A stretch of 64,000 nt of DNA, taken from assembly GCA_023213395.1 (NCBI GenBank), contig CM041465.1, positions 77,817,741-77,881,740 on the forward strand. Direction: 5' to 3'. Shown here piece by piece: positions 25,329-37,167 of the stretch (the first letter of the stretch is position 1; every line of letters begins with the position of its first letter). Source of the stretch: Cycas panzhihuaensis. Taxonomy: Eukaryota; Cycadophyta. The notes beneath the pieces were generated by a model. The model was not told the DNA's origin, ran no database searches, and saw only the letters and a list, made by a program, of their open reading frames with translations. A program made the position numbers and the translations under genes.

Positions 25329-26232
25329 TGTTAGCATAATGGTTTGATTACCAGTTCTTGAAGAAGTACTGGTTTGGCTTGACTGTCTTACTCTTTGTTG
25401 AGGTGGCCCTTGGCCTTGAAACTATCGAGGTTGTGATTAAGGGTTTGATTAACCTTGTGGATGATTTCCCATATTTCTTCCTCTTCCTCTTGCTCTGCTA
25501 TTTCCTCTGCCACGAGAGGGACCTTGATTTTTTGTGTAGCAAACTTCTTCTTCTACCTCAAAGGCTACATCTGGAAGAGAGTCATAGACTACAAAGTTTG
25601 TATCAAAGGTCTTGGTCAAATTCTATGAACTTCTTGGTAAGTGTTTCGAAGTTGAGTGTCTTCAATGTTCCACTAGATTGAAGACTTCCAAGTAAGTTTT
25701 CATAATCAGGAACATGTAAACATGACTGGATAAAAAATGCCCAAGTGATGCATTGGGTCTTAAAGTCTTTTTCAATTACCTATTTGATTGGTCGAAGGAG
25801 ATTTATTGTCTCATGAGCTCATCCCTTCTACATTTTTAATTTGTTCATTTTCAAAAGAAGATGAACAAATTCTAAATCTGACTTTATATCAAAGTTCTTT
25901 CTAAGAACTTCTAGGACCTTCCAGGCTATATCATGTTCCTCTTCGTTTATCAAGTTGTGCAAAGAGTGATCAATGACTAACAAAATTCCTGCACGAATCT
26001 TTTCATCATCTATCTCCCATTGTAGTTTAGCTGCAACATCTATAGGAGTCATTGGAGTGGATCCACTGGAAGCAGTTGTTGTAGCTGTTGCTAGTATGTT
26101 GAGTGTAGGTTATAGGTGGGCTCTCCAAAGGCCTTCATACTTTACAGTATTTTTAATTTTAGTGTACCATATATCCCAATTTTCTTTGCCTTTCAAAATA
26201 TAGTTAACATTTTGCTTGAATTGAGATGACAT
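25329..26232 (-). pseudogene. Copia D gag, truncated and broken
   Basis: The ATG at 26232 opens 'MSSQFKQNVNYILKGKENWD' and continues 'IWYTKIKNTVKYEGLWRAHL', the N-terminal 'W..W...M...L...GLW' of Copia gag. The open frame 26052-25828 carries 'AAKLQWEIDDEKIRAGILL' and 'WKVLEVLRKNFDIKS'. It ends in a basic RGRG-rich stretch ('RGRGNSRARGRGRN', about 25480-25520) that normally precedes the zinc knuckle, which is missing. Stops occur after residue 40, after about residue 135 and onward. No functional product is possible. Confidence 0.8.
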
Positions 26233-28227
26233 GGTGATGATGAAGAAGTAGAAGAGATGATAGAAGTATGTGCCATTAACACATGTGGCTAGTACACACA
26301 ATTGCAGGGGATGTAGAAATGATTGTTATGATGAGAAGCAAGCAATGATTAACTATTTTTCAACAATTATATAAAAAAATAAATATAAATAATGATGCAA
26401 GAATGAGGCCTAATGTAGAGCTCGCAAAGAGTGGTGATGTGTCATGCCACTAACCTCTCACTTATGTCCAAATGTAGGTGAGGTTTCGATGCCTAAGGCT
26501 TCTAGTATACGATTAGGGCCTTCACCCGCGATGCCCGCACCTACGCTTGGTGATGAAATCCAAGTCACAATGGAGCCCAGGTACTCTCAGTGCTCACCCA
26601 GTTCACCAATGAGCAGCTATATACCTCCTCTAAACAGTCAAACAGTACTGCGTATCCCATGACTATGACAGATATTGGACTAGGTTAATTTTAATCTAGC
26701 ATTAAGGTTTTTAGTTTTCCTAGGTGGTTATTAGGATTATCCCTAATTAGAGGCCGTAGGTATGGCTAACCTGTCCCTCCACTACTATTTTGGTTAAGAC
26801 CAGACCCTATATAAAACTCACACCTCCCTTAGGGCCTAGACTTCGGCCAACCTTGGTCTATTTTAACCAAGGCGAGTGTGCGCACAAGTCAAGATAGTGT
26901 AAGATGAGATTCCTTTTAGGAATAATGTAAGATGTTTCTATATAACTGAAAACTGAAATAGAAACTTGCCAAATATGCCTGCTTGCTTTGTTGTTGCTAC
27001 TGCTTTTGTGATGCTTTATTGTTGCTGTTGTTTTTATGATGTTGTATTGTTATTGCTACTTTTATGATGCTTTATTGTTGTTGCTACTTTTGTGATGCTT
27101 TATGCTATATGTGTAAATAGAAAAGTATGCTAGATTTAGGAGGGGAACCGAATGTTGCTTCTGATCCAAGATTTCCCTTGCTTTAGTATAATGTTTCCAA
27201 ATATGATTTTGGAAGTTTTGATACAAAAGCCAGAATGGGTTAAAAAGAGGATCAACTTGCCACTAAAATGACGATTTTTCTAAATCTATATGCATGTTAT
27301 TTTACCCTATTTTGTGATTTTTTCACAAAACTTACAAATAATGATAAATGGGTAAATTTTTAGAAATTACAAATCTAAAGGTCTAAATAATGAAATATGA
27401 ACTTATGACAGAAGGAAAAAGTGTTCAGAATGTCATTTCTGATAAAGTTGTGAAGTCATATTTCAGAAAAGGCACAAAAACTTTTCTGCTCGAAAAAGCA
27501 CCAAAGTAAAATCATGCCAGATTAACTATCTTAGAAGTTGGACTTCAATATGTCAAAAGTTACATTTTGACATGTACATTAATGTTTCCTTCTGCACCAT
27601 CTATAAAATCTACCAAAAACTTGCCTGAAATACCCTTACAAGGTCCTTTATGGGATTGAGTAGGCAAAATCAGCAATCGTGAGAAAACTGCATAGATCTC
27701 ACTAACCAATGCATGAAATTTGATGAGATTTATCTTAAAATGATCTTAAGACATAAATGTACTAGATCCCTTAATAAAACTTTCATATCTTTAGCTTATA
27801 ATTAAAGGATTTCATTACGAAAAGTACTTTAAATCACTTATCCACAAAATTTACCCTTTTTATCACAGCCAAAACTCACTATTACAGGCTAAATATGAAG
27901 TTTCTCTAGAAGAAAAAAATGATCATCTAGTCAACATGGCCTTATATGCCAAATTTCATCAAATTTTGAGATGGTTAAATTTTTATAAAATTTTGGGCCT
28001 TCAATGCTTCCGGGACTATTCTGGCAATTGAACGACTTCAAAAACATGTATTCTTCACCTCTAAATTTTTGCACACATGGATAAAGTATCAAAATAAAAA
28101 ATACTATAATTTTATGCTCTCAAAATGTTAAAAAAATAAGGAATGCACTCTTAATACTTCACATTAAAGGTGAAGGAGAGGCAAAATGACTCCATGCAAG
28201 TGGAATGGAGTGAATAGATCCCCTTAT
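26233..28227 (-). other. Leader of Copia D, with an unexplained GC-richer block
   Basis: The region between the primer site and gag has no recognisable gene. Its part at about 26420-26960 is richer in G+C than its surroundings and includes a plus-strand TATATAAAA at 26808-26816, so it may be a further small insertion (solo LTR or promoter piece). I could not define its ends. Confidence 0.4.
26996..27105 (+). repeat. Imperfect tandem repeat, about four units of ~28-33 bp
   Basis: The units follow 'gctacttttgtgatgcttta' plus 'ttgttgtt' and repeat head to tail with small changes. This looks like a minisatellite in the D leader. Confidence 0.75.
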
Positions 28228-28240
28228 GGCTTTGATACCA
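28228..28240 (-). other. Primer binding site of Copia D
   Basis: On the minus strand it reads TGGTATCAAAGCC, one change from the initiator-Met site in the first 12 bases. It begins two bases after the LTR end. Confidence 0.8.
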
Positions 28241-28242
28241 CA

Positions 28243-28554
28243 TGAAGGAAGGATGGATCTAGGAGATAAATCACTCACATGTACACAATGGTAATGGAGA
28301 ATGAAAAAGAAGATGAAATAAGAGATGAGAGCAAGCTTGGAGGTCAGAATGAATAATGACTCCCTCCTTGAGATTTCACCTTTTATTATTGAGGGTGAGA
28401 ATTAGGGTTAGGATTTTCCTACCTAATGATATGAACCTAAAATTACATCTAAATGCACATAAAGTACATTTCATTAAGAGACTAATGCTAATAATATATC
28501 ATAGGGTCACATAATTAATCTACACAAATGACCTTGATACATTAACCACTTTCA
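28243..28554 (-). repeat. 5' LTR of Copia D
   Basis: This 312 bp LTR begins TGAAAGTGG and ends CCTTCCTTCA on the minus strand. It lies between the primer site and the 62 bp duplication. No second copy exists in the window, in keeping with truncation of D. Confidence 0.75.
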
Positions 28555-28616
28555 CTTGTGTCATTCCTTTGCATATTAGTTTGCACTTTAGGAAAGAGCA
28601 TCTGTTAGGAGATATC
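28555..28616 (+). repeat. 62 bp flanking duplication of D, right copy
   Basis: It matches 25267-25328. From 28617 the LTR of A continues exactly as in its 3' copy. Confidence 0.85.
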
Positions 28617-29321
28617 CTCTCCCTTCTTTCAGTTCAATTAAATTTTCATGCACTTTGTATGATATCTTGGTTTATCTCTTTTCTTCCTCCTTCCCTTGCT
28701 TAAAATGAAATGAGAGTGAGGATTTATCTTTGAGAGAAAATGAGAGAGAATGTATTTATTGTTCTTTACACATATATGCTTCACTTACCTCTCATTTGCA
28801 TATGCATACAACTAGTCTCTGCCGTATTGTTATATATAAATATTAGACTCCCTCACATGTAGAGTGGTAGGAACTCCTTCTGCCACCACTCTTTGTCCAC
28901 CCAACATCCCCTTTAGGTGGGTTAGTTCTTAGAGGACTCGTCCCCTAAGACCTCCCCCTTTTTACCTTATTATACTTACACACATCTCATCTACATCCCT
29001 TAGTTTTTCCACGAGGACCCACTTCTGCGTTATGTCTTGCCTTCCCCTTCCAGCCATCCAAGGGTAGGAAGACCCCTGTTTTGAGGTTACTCAGGTAATT
29101 GAGGACATCCCTCATGTATGCTTCCCTTCAAATTCAAAGGTTAAGTTACCTAGAGGAAGTTGTGTACCATTCATGGGTCCTGAACTTGCATTCCGACGCA
29201 CGAACATCTTGTGTAGGTGTTTCCTTGTACTTGTTAGATTGATCACTTCATTCTAGAGCCTCCTGTCGATAGTCGTAGTCCCAGCTAGGTGTAGTTACCA
29301 TCCCCATAGACGTGATTCCAT

Positions 29322-29340
29322 TGGCGACCATACTCGGGAC
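29322..29340 (+). other. Primer binding site of A
   Basis: TGGCGACCATACTCGGGAC follows one base after the LTR end. Element B has the closely related TGGCGACTATACTGGGGA at the equivalent place. The TGGCGAC start fits an elongator tRNA primer; Tat elements often use tRNA-Arg or tRNA-Asp, but I cannot fix which. Confidence 0.75.
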
Positions 29341-29576
29341 CCACTAGTAAGGGAATTAGTCTTTCTCTCTTTCTTATTGGTTCTAATACCTCTTGGTAGC
29401 TTTCCCTTTCGATCTTATTGGGTAGCCCCCAACACATACACTACCTTGTTTCTCTTTTCTTCTAGCGCATAGGCAAGACTTCTATGCAATGATTCTCACG
29501 TCGCTTATGAGGCCTACTTCCATTGTTGGAAGAGCCCTCATATCATTCCCTTCCCACATTGAATCCTGATCCAATC

Positions 29577-31690
29577 ATGGAGGGATCTCTTTCAGATTGG
29601 GCATACCACACTTATGTGTCTAATTCCCTTGAGCCATCTACTTCCTTCTAAGGGTCCGCCTAGGGAAGTGAAGATCCCATTTATTATTCGGGTGACCAGC
29701 CATACCCCCAGTCTTACCATTCCTCTACTCATGGAGTAGAACCTTCATCTCCTTTAGAGTTTTGCCACTATCATAGTGATTCTCATGAGGATCATCCTGC
29801 GGGGTCCGCTTCATACGAGGCTCCTTCTACCTCTTACAATCAAGCGAATACTCCTCCTGCTGATGTAGTTGAAGCCTTCAGCCAATGTTTCCAAGATGCT
29901 TATCTCCAACCATATCCAAAGTGGTTTGAGAATGTCATGCGAAGTATTGTGCCCCCTTCTTCTACATCTCCTTCACCTCGCTCATCTCATTCAGTTGTTT
30001 TACCCATGATGAGCCTGCCTTTTACCTCTTCTTCTTCCCCTAATGGTATATGTTCCTTAGGGACCACTTAGGGCATGTCATCTTCTCAACTCGAGTTGAG
30101 CATGTCCCTTGTTAGCCAAACCACTAGTCCTCCTCCCACCATTATTTATCCACCTACTAGACCTAGGGGACTTATGTGTCCCCCTACTTCTAGTCATGTG
30201 GGGTCTGTCTCTACACAATCTTAATACCAACCTAGGGACCCTTCTCTCTACCTACCTCCCAGACCATGGGGGCATGGTAAAGGGAACTCCCTACCTGTGT
30301 ATAGGGTGGACCCTCTACATCCTTATGGGATCATGCCACCCATGGGCGGCCTATATAGGCAGAATCCAGTCTCTCACCCCTCTTTTCTGCCATCATGTAT
30401 GGCACCTTACATCACACCTTTGTAAGGAGAGCCAACCCCTTCCCAAGGCATCTTCCCTAAATCTCATTTTCAATAAGGAGCGCTCTTTCTAGCCGCTCCC
30501 ATGTAGGTTTCTTTGAATGTGGAAATCGTGCCTCCTCACTAAGTGGTGGGAGGACAACATCCTCTTTTGAACCAAACCCTCCAATGAGGATTTGGGAAAA
30601 CCTACCCCCCATCATTTTCAGCTTCTATTGACCCTATAGTCTAGTTAAGGGCACATCCTTTTATAGATTATCGGTCAACCGCCTTATTCGTTGAGGTGTT
30701 AAGAACTAACTTACTGCCTCACCCTCCTGAAGTCCCCAAATTTGATGGACTTTATCACAGGACCCAGCGGAGCATGTTCATAATTTCTTTATGGAATGCA
30801 TTGACTACTAGGCCTACGATCACATCCTTATAAAATTATTTTTGTGATCTCTTCAAGGCGATGTCCTCAAATGGTTTTATTGCCTACCCGCACATTCTAT
30901 ATTTTCATTCCAGCAGCTCGTGGATGAGTTCATCAACTACTTTGATGTGGCTTGTCTATTTGAGAGTGGAATGAAATCCATTTTGTCACTAAACAAGGTC
31001 ACAATGAAATGAATTATGACTTTGTGTAGCATTTCCATGACCTTCTTAATTCCACTAAGGCTACTTTGCCTGAGGAGTTGAAGAGGGACCCTTTTATTAA
31101 TACCCTTCACCTAGAAGTCCATATAGAAGTCCTTAAGATGGGGGCGACTACATTCGACTCTGTTATAGTGAAGTGCTTAGCACTCGAGGCCATTGAGATC
31201 TAGGCTAGACTCAAGAAGCCTCTAAAGTCCTCATAGCGACGTGAGACACCTCCACCATCAAAAGAAACCAAAACCCAACAACCCACTAGGTCTTCTTCCC
31301 ATTCTACCGAGAAGACTCTAGATCCCCTCACTTCAACCATACGTTTATTTGAACGTACTATGAAGGAGCTCAAGCTCCAGGCTCCTTCATCTCCTATGTC
31401 TAATAAGCCATTTCACCAGGCTTCCCAAGTCGCTCCTTCCATGGGTAGTAACACCCAGTCCTCTCAAGCAAGGAAACATGACTCCTCCCTTGAGAAGAAG
31501 TGGTGCTCCATCCATGGGGAGTGCTTCCACGATGCTTCAGGGTGTCAGGCCCAACATCCTAAGGCTGCCCCACAATGTGACTCTTCCCCCAAACAGGCAT
31601 CTAGGCCTAACCTAGATCAGCCCATTCATAGAGATCCCTTCCCCAAATATGGGGAACGTGATCGTAATCCCCAACAAAAGAACAATTGAA
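29577..31690 (+). pseudogene. Gag of Tat-like element A, broken
   Basis: It opens 'MEGSLSDWAYHTYVSN', which corresponds to 'MEGYHSEWAYYTLVSG' in B. A long Ser/Pro/Tyr-rich N-terminal half follows, with motifs shared with B ('YYSGDQP', 'VDPLHPYG', 'GQ/RQNPV'). The capsid core is recognisable ('AEHV'-type and 'FYGMH' near 30790, 'EELKRDPFINTL' near 31075, 'VEIQARLKKPLKSS'-like near 31190). The C-terminus at 31360-31689 carries 'WCSIHGECFHDASGCQ', a single Cys/His finger of C-x2-H-x3-C-x2-H-x4-C-like spacing. It contains more than 15 stops. B has the better preserved copy. Confidence 0.8.
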
Positions 31691-32249
31691 ACCGAGGAAG
31701 GTCTCCAAACCCTTGCCCTCCGCAAGCCAAAGGGAAGGGTGCAAGGAATTCGTCCTCTTCCTCGGATTTCCCTAATTGACATACTCCTTCGCCTTCAAAA
31801 TCCCAGAATAAGGGAAAGAAGGTCATTCAGTTGCTTAAGACTACCCCATTGTATGCCTTAACCCAATCCCAAGTGATCAAAGAGGCAAATTGTGCCTCTT
31901 CATCCACATCTCACCTTGATCCTCTTCCACAAACTTCTCTTTTGGAAGCCCCTACACTCCCCAAGACCATTCCTATGTGTCCCAGTTGTTATGACTTTCG
32001 AAGGGCTCTTCCCCAACCCACTACGAAGGGGAAGCCTTTCTCTGTCGTTGATGAGCTTCATACCATGGTCGCTGGAATGTCCATAATGGATATCTTGAGG
32101 AGCTGCATTGAATAACACACGCTACTCTTAGAGGTCTTAGGATTAGGTGATGTCCTCGTTCATGCCTTGGGTGTCACCCCAAGTCATGAGCCCGTCATCT
32201 CCTTCAATCTTAACTATTAGCGAAAGGGAGCACCAATGGCATTTCCCTT

Positions 32250-32660
32250 TCACTATTACCATTGATACTCTAGATTGTGCCTTATGAAGAACTGTTGTCG
32301 ATAATGGTTCTTCTCTTAATTCCATGCCCTTGTATGTTGTACATAAGCTCAGCATATCATCTTTAGAATTGGTTCCATGGCAGTGTCAAGGCAATGATGG
32401 TAGTGAAAAGACACCCTTGGGATCAATGTCTATGCCACTTACTCTCGAGGACAAGACTGTCCTCACTGATATTATAGTTCTTAACGTTGACATCGATTAC
32501 AACCTTTTGTTGGGATGCCCATGGCTCGACCAAATAGAGGTCATCTGCTTGTCCCATTGGGGACAACTTAAATTCATCCACAAAGGGAAAATGAGAGTCG
32601 TCTCCTGGGAGCTTCCTCCCACTAAACAACCACGTCAATCCTGTCAAGCATCTCATGGCT
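32250..32660 (+). pseudogene. Protease of Tat-like element A, broken
   Basis: The retropepsin core reads 'VVDNGSSLNSMPLYVV', then 'KTPLGSMSMPLTLEDKTV' and the flap-distal 'YNLLLGCPWLDQ' at about 32505. Asp-Asn-Gly in place of Asp-Thr/Ser-Gly is shared with B, so it is a family feature and not damage. The open part is 32324-32662; the N-terminal side has stops. Its role would be to cleave Gag-Pol. Confidence 0.8.
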
Positions 32661-33469
32661 AAGCGAAAGATGACAAAGGCCTTTCTACCCATGCCTCTGC
32701 TTGTTCTATTGACACCCTTGACTCATCTCTTTTGGAAGAAGATCCTTCATCCTCTTCTTCCAACCTCATGCATTTCACCCTTATTGGTGTTGGAAGTTAT
32801 AGGTACCTTGTCATACTTAGTGACGATGAGTCTGATGGCAAGGATGAGGATCTCCCTCACATTATCTCCCTTCTAGGCATGAGTAGGAGGCACCTCCATC
32901 ATTCTAGATCCCACTCTTCAACCTCTACAGTTGGAGAAACTAGTTCCTCTCTTGTGTCTCATGTCATCACCCCTATTGATCATGTGCTTCTTGAGTCTTC
33001 CCCTTCATTGTCGCACATAAGTAACAAGGTTGGAGAGCCTCCTATTATCCCTTGTGGGGGACCTCTTCTCAACTCTTCCAGGGAGTCCTTCGGGTACGTT
33101 GATCAGTGTGAGGACCACTATGATCCCGCTGCCTCTACTTCCCTTCACCCTTCATCTTCTTGAAGTATGGTCATCTATAGGGTGGACTACTTTGAGAATG
33201 ACGAAGCCCTGCTTGAGCACTTAGCGAGCTCTGTGCCCAACCTTCATTCTGGTCACCATAGGCTTGGCTATCAGAAGGTCTTAGCTATTGGGTCTTCTCT
33301 CGCTGACCCAATTCCATCCCCAATTCCATCCCTTCCTGTTGGTTGAGCCCCACTTCACTTTGAGGAGGGAAATACCATGTGCATGGGGGCAACTCAGGAC
33401 ATAGTCCTTACCCCAAGTGAAGTTGTTAAGGTAGGAGCAGAATGTTCTTCTAATGAAGTGTAGGAGTAT

Positions 33470-34424
33470 ACCCTTCTGTTCTAAGAGTTTTAGGATGTTT
33501 TTGTATGGGACTACTCTGATATGAAGGGAATCGATCATTCAATCGTTACCCACAACTTTACCACTATTCCTAGTGCTAGTCCTATGCATTAGAAGCAATG
33601 CCCTCTTCACCATAAGCTCTTAGTTGCTATTAAAATAGAAGTTAAGAAACTCCTAAGTGCAAGATTGATCACTTCCATTGACTACCTTAAGTGGGTATCG
33701 AACATTATTCCTGTTGCTAAAAAGAACAGAACAACCTATATATGCATTGATTTACATCACATTAACAACGTATGTCCTAAGGACAATTTCCCACTTCCCT
33801 TCATCGATCAAATTATTGATTGAACTGCTAGTTTCGAAGTCATGTCCTTAATGGATAGCTTCTCCAGCTACAACCAAATTCAAATCTCTCCTGAAGACCG
33901 TCATAAGACGACCTTCACCACTCCATGGGGTACTTTCGCCTATAAGGTGATGCCTTTCACACTAAAGAATGTAGGTACCACTTATCAAAGGGTAATGCAA
34001 TTCATTTTTCATGATCTTATCAACAAATCCTTAGAGGTCTTAATGGATGACATGATGGGTCTCTCATGTGTTAGAGCCCATCATCCTTCTGATTTGCGGG
34101 CCATCTTCGTACGATGCCGCAAATACCATATAAGCCTCAACCCTATTAAATGTATGTTTGTCATGATAGCTAGAAAACTCTTTGGTTTCCTTATGTCAAA
34201 GCAAGGGATCCAAATTGACCCTGATAAATTCAAGGCCATCCTTGACATGCCACCTCCTAAAACCTAATGACAAATTAAGTCATTTTTAGGTAGACTTGGT
34301 TTCCTTAGGCATTTCTTGGCAAACTTCGCCATAAATGGCAAACCACTCACTAACCTATTAAAGAAGGGATCCCCATTTGTTTGGTCTTCTAAGGCCCAAC
34401 AAGCCTTCGAAGAACCTTAGGAAG
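33470..34424 (+). pseudogene. Reverse transcriptase of element A, broken and split by B
   Basis: Motifs in order are 'DVFVWDYSDMKGID', 'HHKLLVAIKIEVKKLL', 'WVSNIIPVAKKN', 'CIDLHHINNVCPKDNFPLPF', 'MSLMDSFSSYNQIQI', 'FAYKVMPFTLKNVGTTYQR' and, at 34040-34051, LMDD (Tyr replaced, both Asp kept). The connection 'FLGRLGFLRHF' and 'FVWSSKAQQAFEE' follow. The frame stops at the CCCTC target duplication (34425-34429) and continues at 48092 beyond B. Stops occur at about 10 places. Confidence 0.87.
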
Positions 34425-34429
34425 CCCTC
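34425..34429 (+). repeat. Left target site duplication of B (CCCTC)
   Basis: It is identical to 48087-48091. Removing B plus one copy rejoins A's RT-connection to its RNase H. Confidence 0.88.
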
Positions 34430-37055
34430 TGAAACACTGCCCGCGGGGTGGCTTCCTACGTTTAGCAAGAAATAGTTACGCAAGACTGATTCGGGTGGAT
34501 TAGCAAGGAATCACCTCGCAGGGCGTCCGTGCGCCGGAGCGTGGATTCGGGACCTGCAAAGGTGTCTAATTGCTTCTAGGTAATCACAGTGAAGGGTCGC
34601 AAGGCGAAGCCTTGGGTCGTCCCAAAAGGCGAGACCCTCCTACCCCTCAGATGGCCAAGAAGAAGAAGAAGGGGCCTAGTAGGTTACGTCTTCTCAAAGA
34701 GGTGAGAAGGCAACACGTAAGGGGAGATGTGCATGTAATGTAATGTCTATATGTATAGGATAGTCGAAGGGTGAGAAATGAATAACTCGCACTCAAAGGA
34801 GACTATCTCTATGTAATAGGGTAGCTACAAAATAAAAGGGCACGAAAAATGCAAATATGTATTCTTTCCTCCTTTTCTGTTTCTTATGTTTTTTATCATG
34901 CACACACAAGCATAGGAAATAATGCTACAAGAAAAGGATGAAAAGAAAAGAGGAATACCTGGACTGGTGTTTGAACGGAGCACTATGGATCTCGTTGCTT
35001 CCCACACCTTTCCGCTCCACTTATTGTATAGGCAAGACCGATCGGTGATGGTTGCTGCGAGCAGTCGAAGAGGGGCTATCTTACCTCCCCAATATATGCA
35101 AAAAGTAAAGCAAAGCAGCAAATGAAGGGAAATGAAGGAAAAAGTAACAAACACGAAACTAACCTGCTAATAGGCTTGTCTCATACACAACTCCATAATT
35201 GCAAGATCCTGTCAGTCAAACAAATAGGTTTCTCCCTCTCGAAAGAGGGGCCATAAAGTATATCTAATATATATGCCTAAACGTAGAAGAAATGGAAACG
35301 AACGAAATCAAGGCATGTGCATATTATTCTAATGAAAACAACTCCAACAAGATTCCAACAAACAATCACCTCAACTAGCACCCAAAATAAGGAGTAGCCT
35401 CAGAATGGCTAACTCACCCACGAAAGATCCCCACTTGGCCTGGGGAAAGGAGAAATGAACTTATAGGGATGACATAGGGCAGCAAACGAAAGAAAGGAAA
35501 AAGCAACAAGAAAGCATGCAAGCACACCTAAAGGACGAGGTGCTATGAGCAGTAGATCGTCCAAGTGGGATGGGTTGCAGGTTGTAAGCCAATAAAGAGT
35601 GGTTTTGGGGCTTATGAGGTGCCCAAAACCAGTAAATGAGGGGCTGGAACCAGCGTGGTAAGGGGCTATCAACGCTAGTTCAGATTTGGGGAGTAGGTTC
35701 CCAAGTCTCTGGCCAAACTCTAAGGGAGGCAATAGGTGCAGGGGGAAAGGAAAGAAGGGTTTGGACCCTTGGGGAGAAGGTCTCCAAGGGGGACTAGCCC
35801 CGCCTTTCTCCCTCAACTTTCCTTTATGTCACCCCCTCTGCACAGCCACCTTAAGGCAAGCTTGTAAGACAGTAAGGGGAAGCACTACAACACCCAAATC
35901 CAAAGATCTAGTACTAAACTAGGTACAAAATCAAGAAGGAAAATGAACTAAGCATTTATTCATAAAAACTGTAAGGAAATAGCATAAATATCAAGGTAAA
36001 TATGGAGGATACCTTGTTGTGAAGAGTAGGAATATGTCTCTGCTAGAAAATAGTAGAAAAACCTTGCACTTAACAGGGTTTGATGACTGGTTTTGAGGAA
36101 GAGGCCAATGTGAGAGAAACCCTTATGATTTGGGACCTTTGGAGCTTGTTCCTTGGAGAATCCTGTGAAGTATCCTTCTTGCCACTGTATGAACCTGCAA
36201 AAAGAGGTTTGAACCTGCTGGTACTGAGCATGAGAGATAGTAATGGCCTCTATGTGAAGAGCAGCAGCTGAAAGTATCTCTGTTATGCAGTAAAAGGAGG
36301 AGAATTAGTAGAGTTGCATTCAAAAAATAAGTCAAAAAGCCTGAAGAATGAGGAACCTTTTGGTTTTTATCCCCTATTGACCCTAAGTGAACGTTGAGGG
36401 TCTCAGGGAAGTTGAAATGCATGGGCGCCATGTGGCAGTTCCACAAAAAGAGCAGGAACTGCCGCGTGAGTTTTAAAACACTTTTTTGAGCAGTCATACC
36501 GTGGTAAACTTCACGGTACCGCGGTAAATATCGCGGTACCGCTAAGCTTACAGTGGTATAGGCCTGAAGGCAAAAATCAAGCCAAAAATGAGGTCTGAAG
36601 CTAAGCAAGAAATAAATTAGGGCTGAGGAAGATAGGAATTAGTGCCCAGGTGACTGACAAGTAGTCAGGAAAGAGAACCGGGTCTCAACCAAGGATTCAA
36701 TCATACTTGGAAGAAATCAAAGCATGAATAGGGCATTGTCAAAGGCGAAACGTGACTGGCTAAGGTGTCCCGAGGGGCCGTGGAGATGACGTGGGTGGCT
36801 ATGTTCCATATGGGGTATAGCATTCGCTGAAGAATGACCCCACTGTGGGTCATCATAGGCTAAGTAGCATGCGGCAGGCACATGCAGTGTGATCAAGTAA
36901 GAAGGTGATGCAATCATACAAATGGCAGGCAAGCATACGTCAGGCAATCCATACTAACCAACCTCGATCAAGCAAGAGCGGAGATGGGAGCAAGAACATA
37001 TACCTAAGCTTACCTGAGTCAATGCATCCTGAGTCCATTCCCGGTGGCAGAAACA
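34430..37055 (-). repeat. 3' LTR of B
   Basis: On the plus strand it runs from TGAAACAC to GAAACA, that is TGTTTC...TTTCA in its own sense, the same start as the LTR of A. It aligns over its whole length with 45459-48086. The open frames inside it (35409-35816, 36123-36608) have partners in the other LTR only by copy and show no domain. Confidence 0.92.
36495..36560. promoter_or_regulatory. GGTACC palindrome cluster in the 3' LTR of B
   Basis: Three overlapping units occur in a row: ACCGTGGTAAACTTCACGGT, ACCGCGGTAAATATCGCGGT and ACCGCTAAGCTTACAGTGGT, each an imperfect inverted repeat. The equivalent in the other LTR is at 47525-47590. Confidence 0.55.
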
Positions 37056-37132
37056 CGCCTTAGCGTGAGCCTCACCGCTCGGAAGCATGGTGTGATGGCG
37101 AATGCTGACAACCAAAAACCGTCAATAGCACA

Positions 37133-37167
<35 letters not shown>

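Larger units (their letters stand above)
25329..28554 (-). mobile_element. Copia element D, 3'-truncated, inside the LTR of A
   Basis: Reading on the minus strand: LTR 28554-28243, primer site 28240-28228 (TGGTATCAAAGCC), a leader of about 2 kb, gag from 26232 down to 25329, then an abrupt end inside the Arg-Gly-rich region before the zinc knuckle. Protease, integrase, RT and the other LTR are absent. The flanks are a 62 bp duplication, not a 5 bp one, which is not the product of normal integrase action. Confidence 0.8.
23050..29320 (+). repeat. 5' LTR of A (about 3.0 kb, interrupted by Copia D)
   Basis: It runs from TGTTTCCC to GATTCCA. 23050-25328 and 28617-29320 align collinearly with 54716-57693. 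The intervening 3.2 kb is element D plus a 62 bp duplication. Small open frames (such as 23212-23403) recur in the 3' LTR only because the LTRs are copies. A TATA box is at 23768-23774, and a GGTACC palindrome cluster lies about 150 bp upstream of it. Confidence 0.9.

Noticed and set aside
35409-35816. 135-codon frame in the LTR of B, with a near-identical one at 46439-46846
   Set aside because: The two are the same LTR sequence copied at transposition, so agreement is not evidence of coding. No motif and no counterpart in the LTR of A.
36123-36608. 161-codon minus-strand frame in the 3' LTR of B
   Set aside because: It crosses the palindrome cluster and TATA region and is broken in the other LTR. 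It is chance.
37135-37164. Possible transposon end or recombination site at the TA run
   Set aside because: A simple dinucleotide repeat, located in the spacer before the 3' LTR of B.
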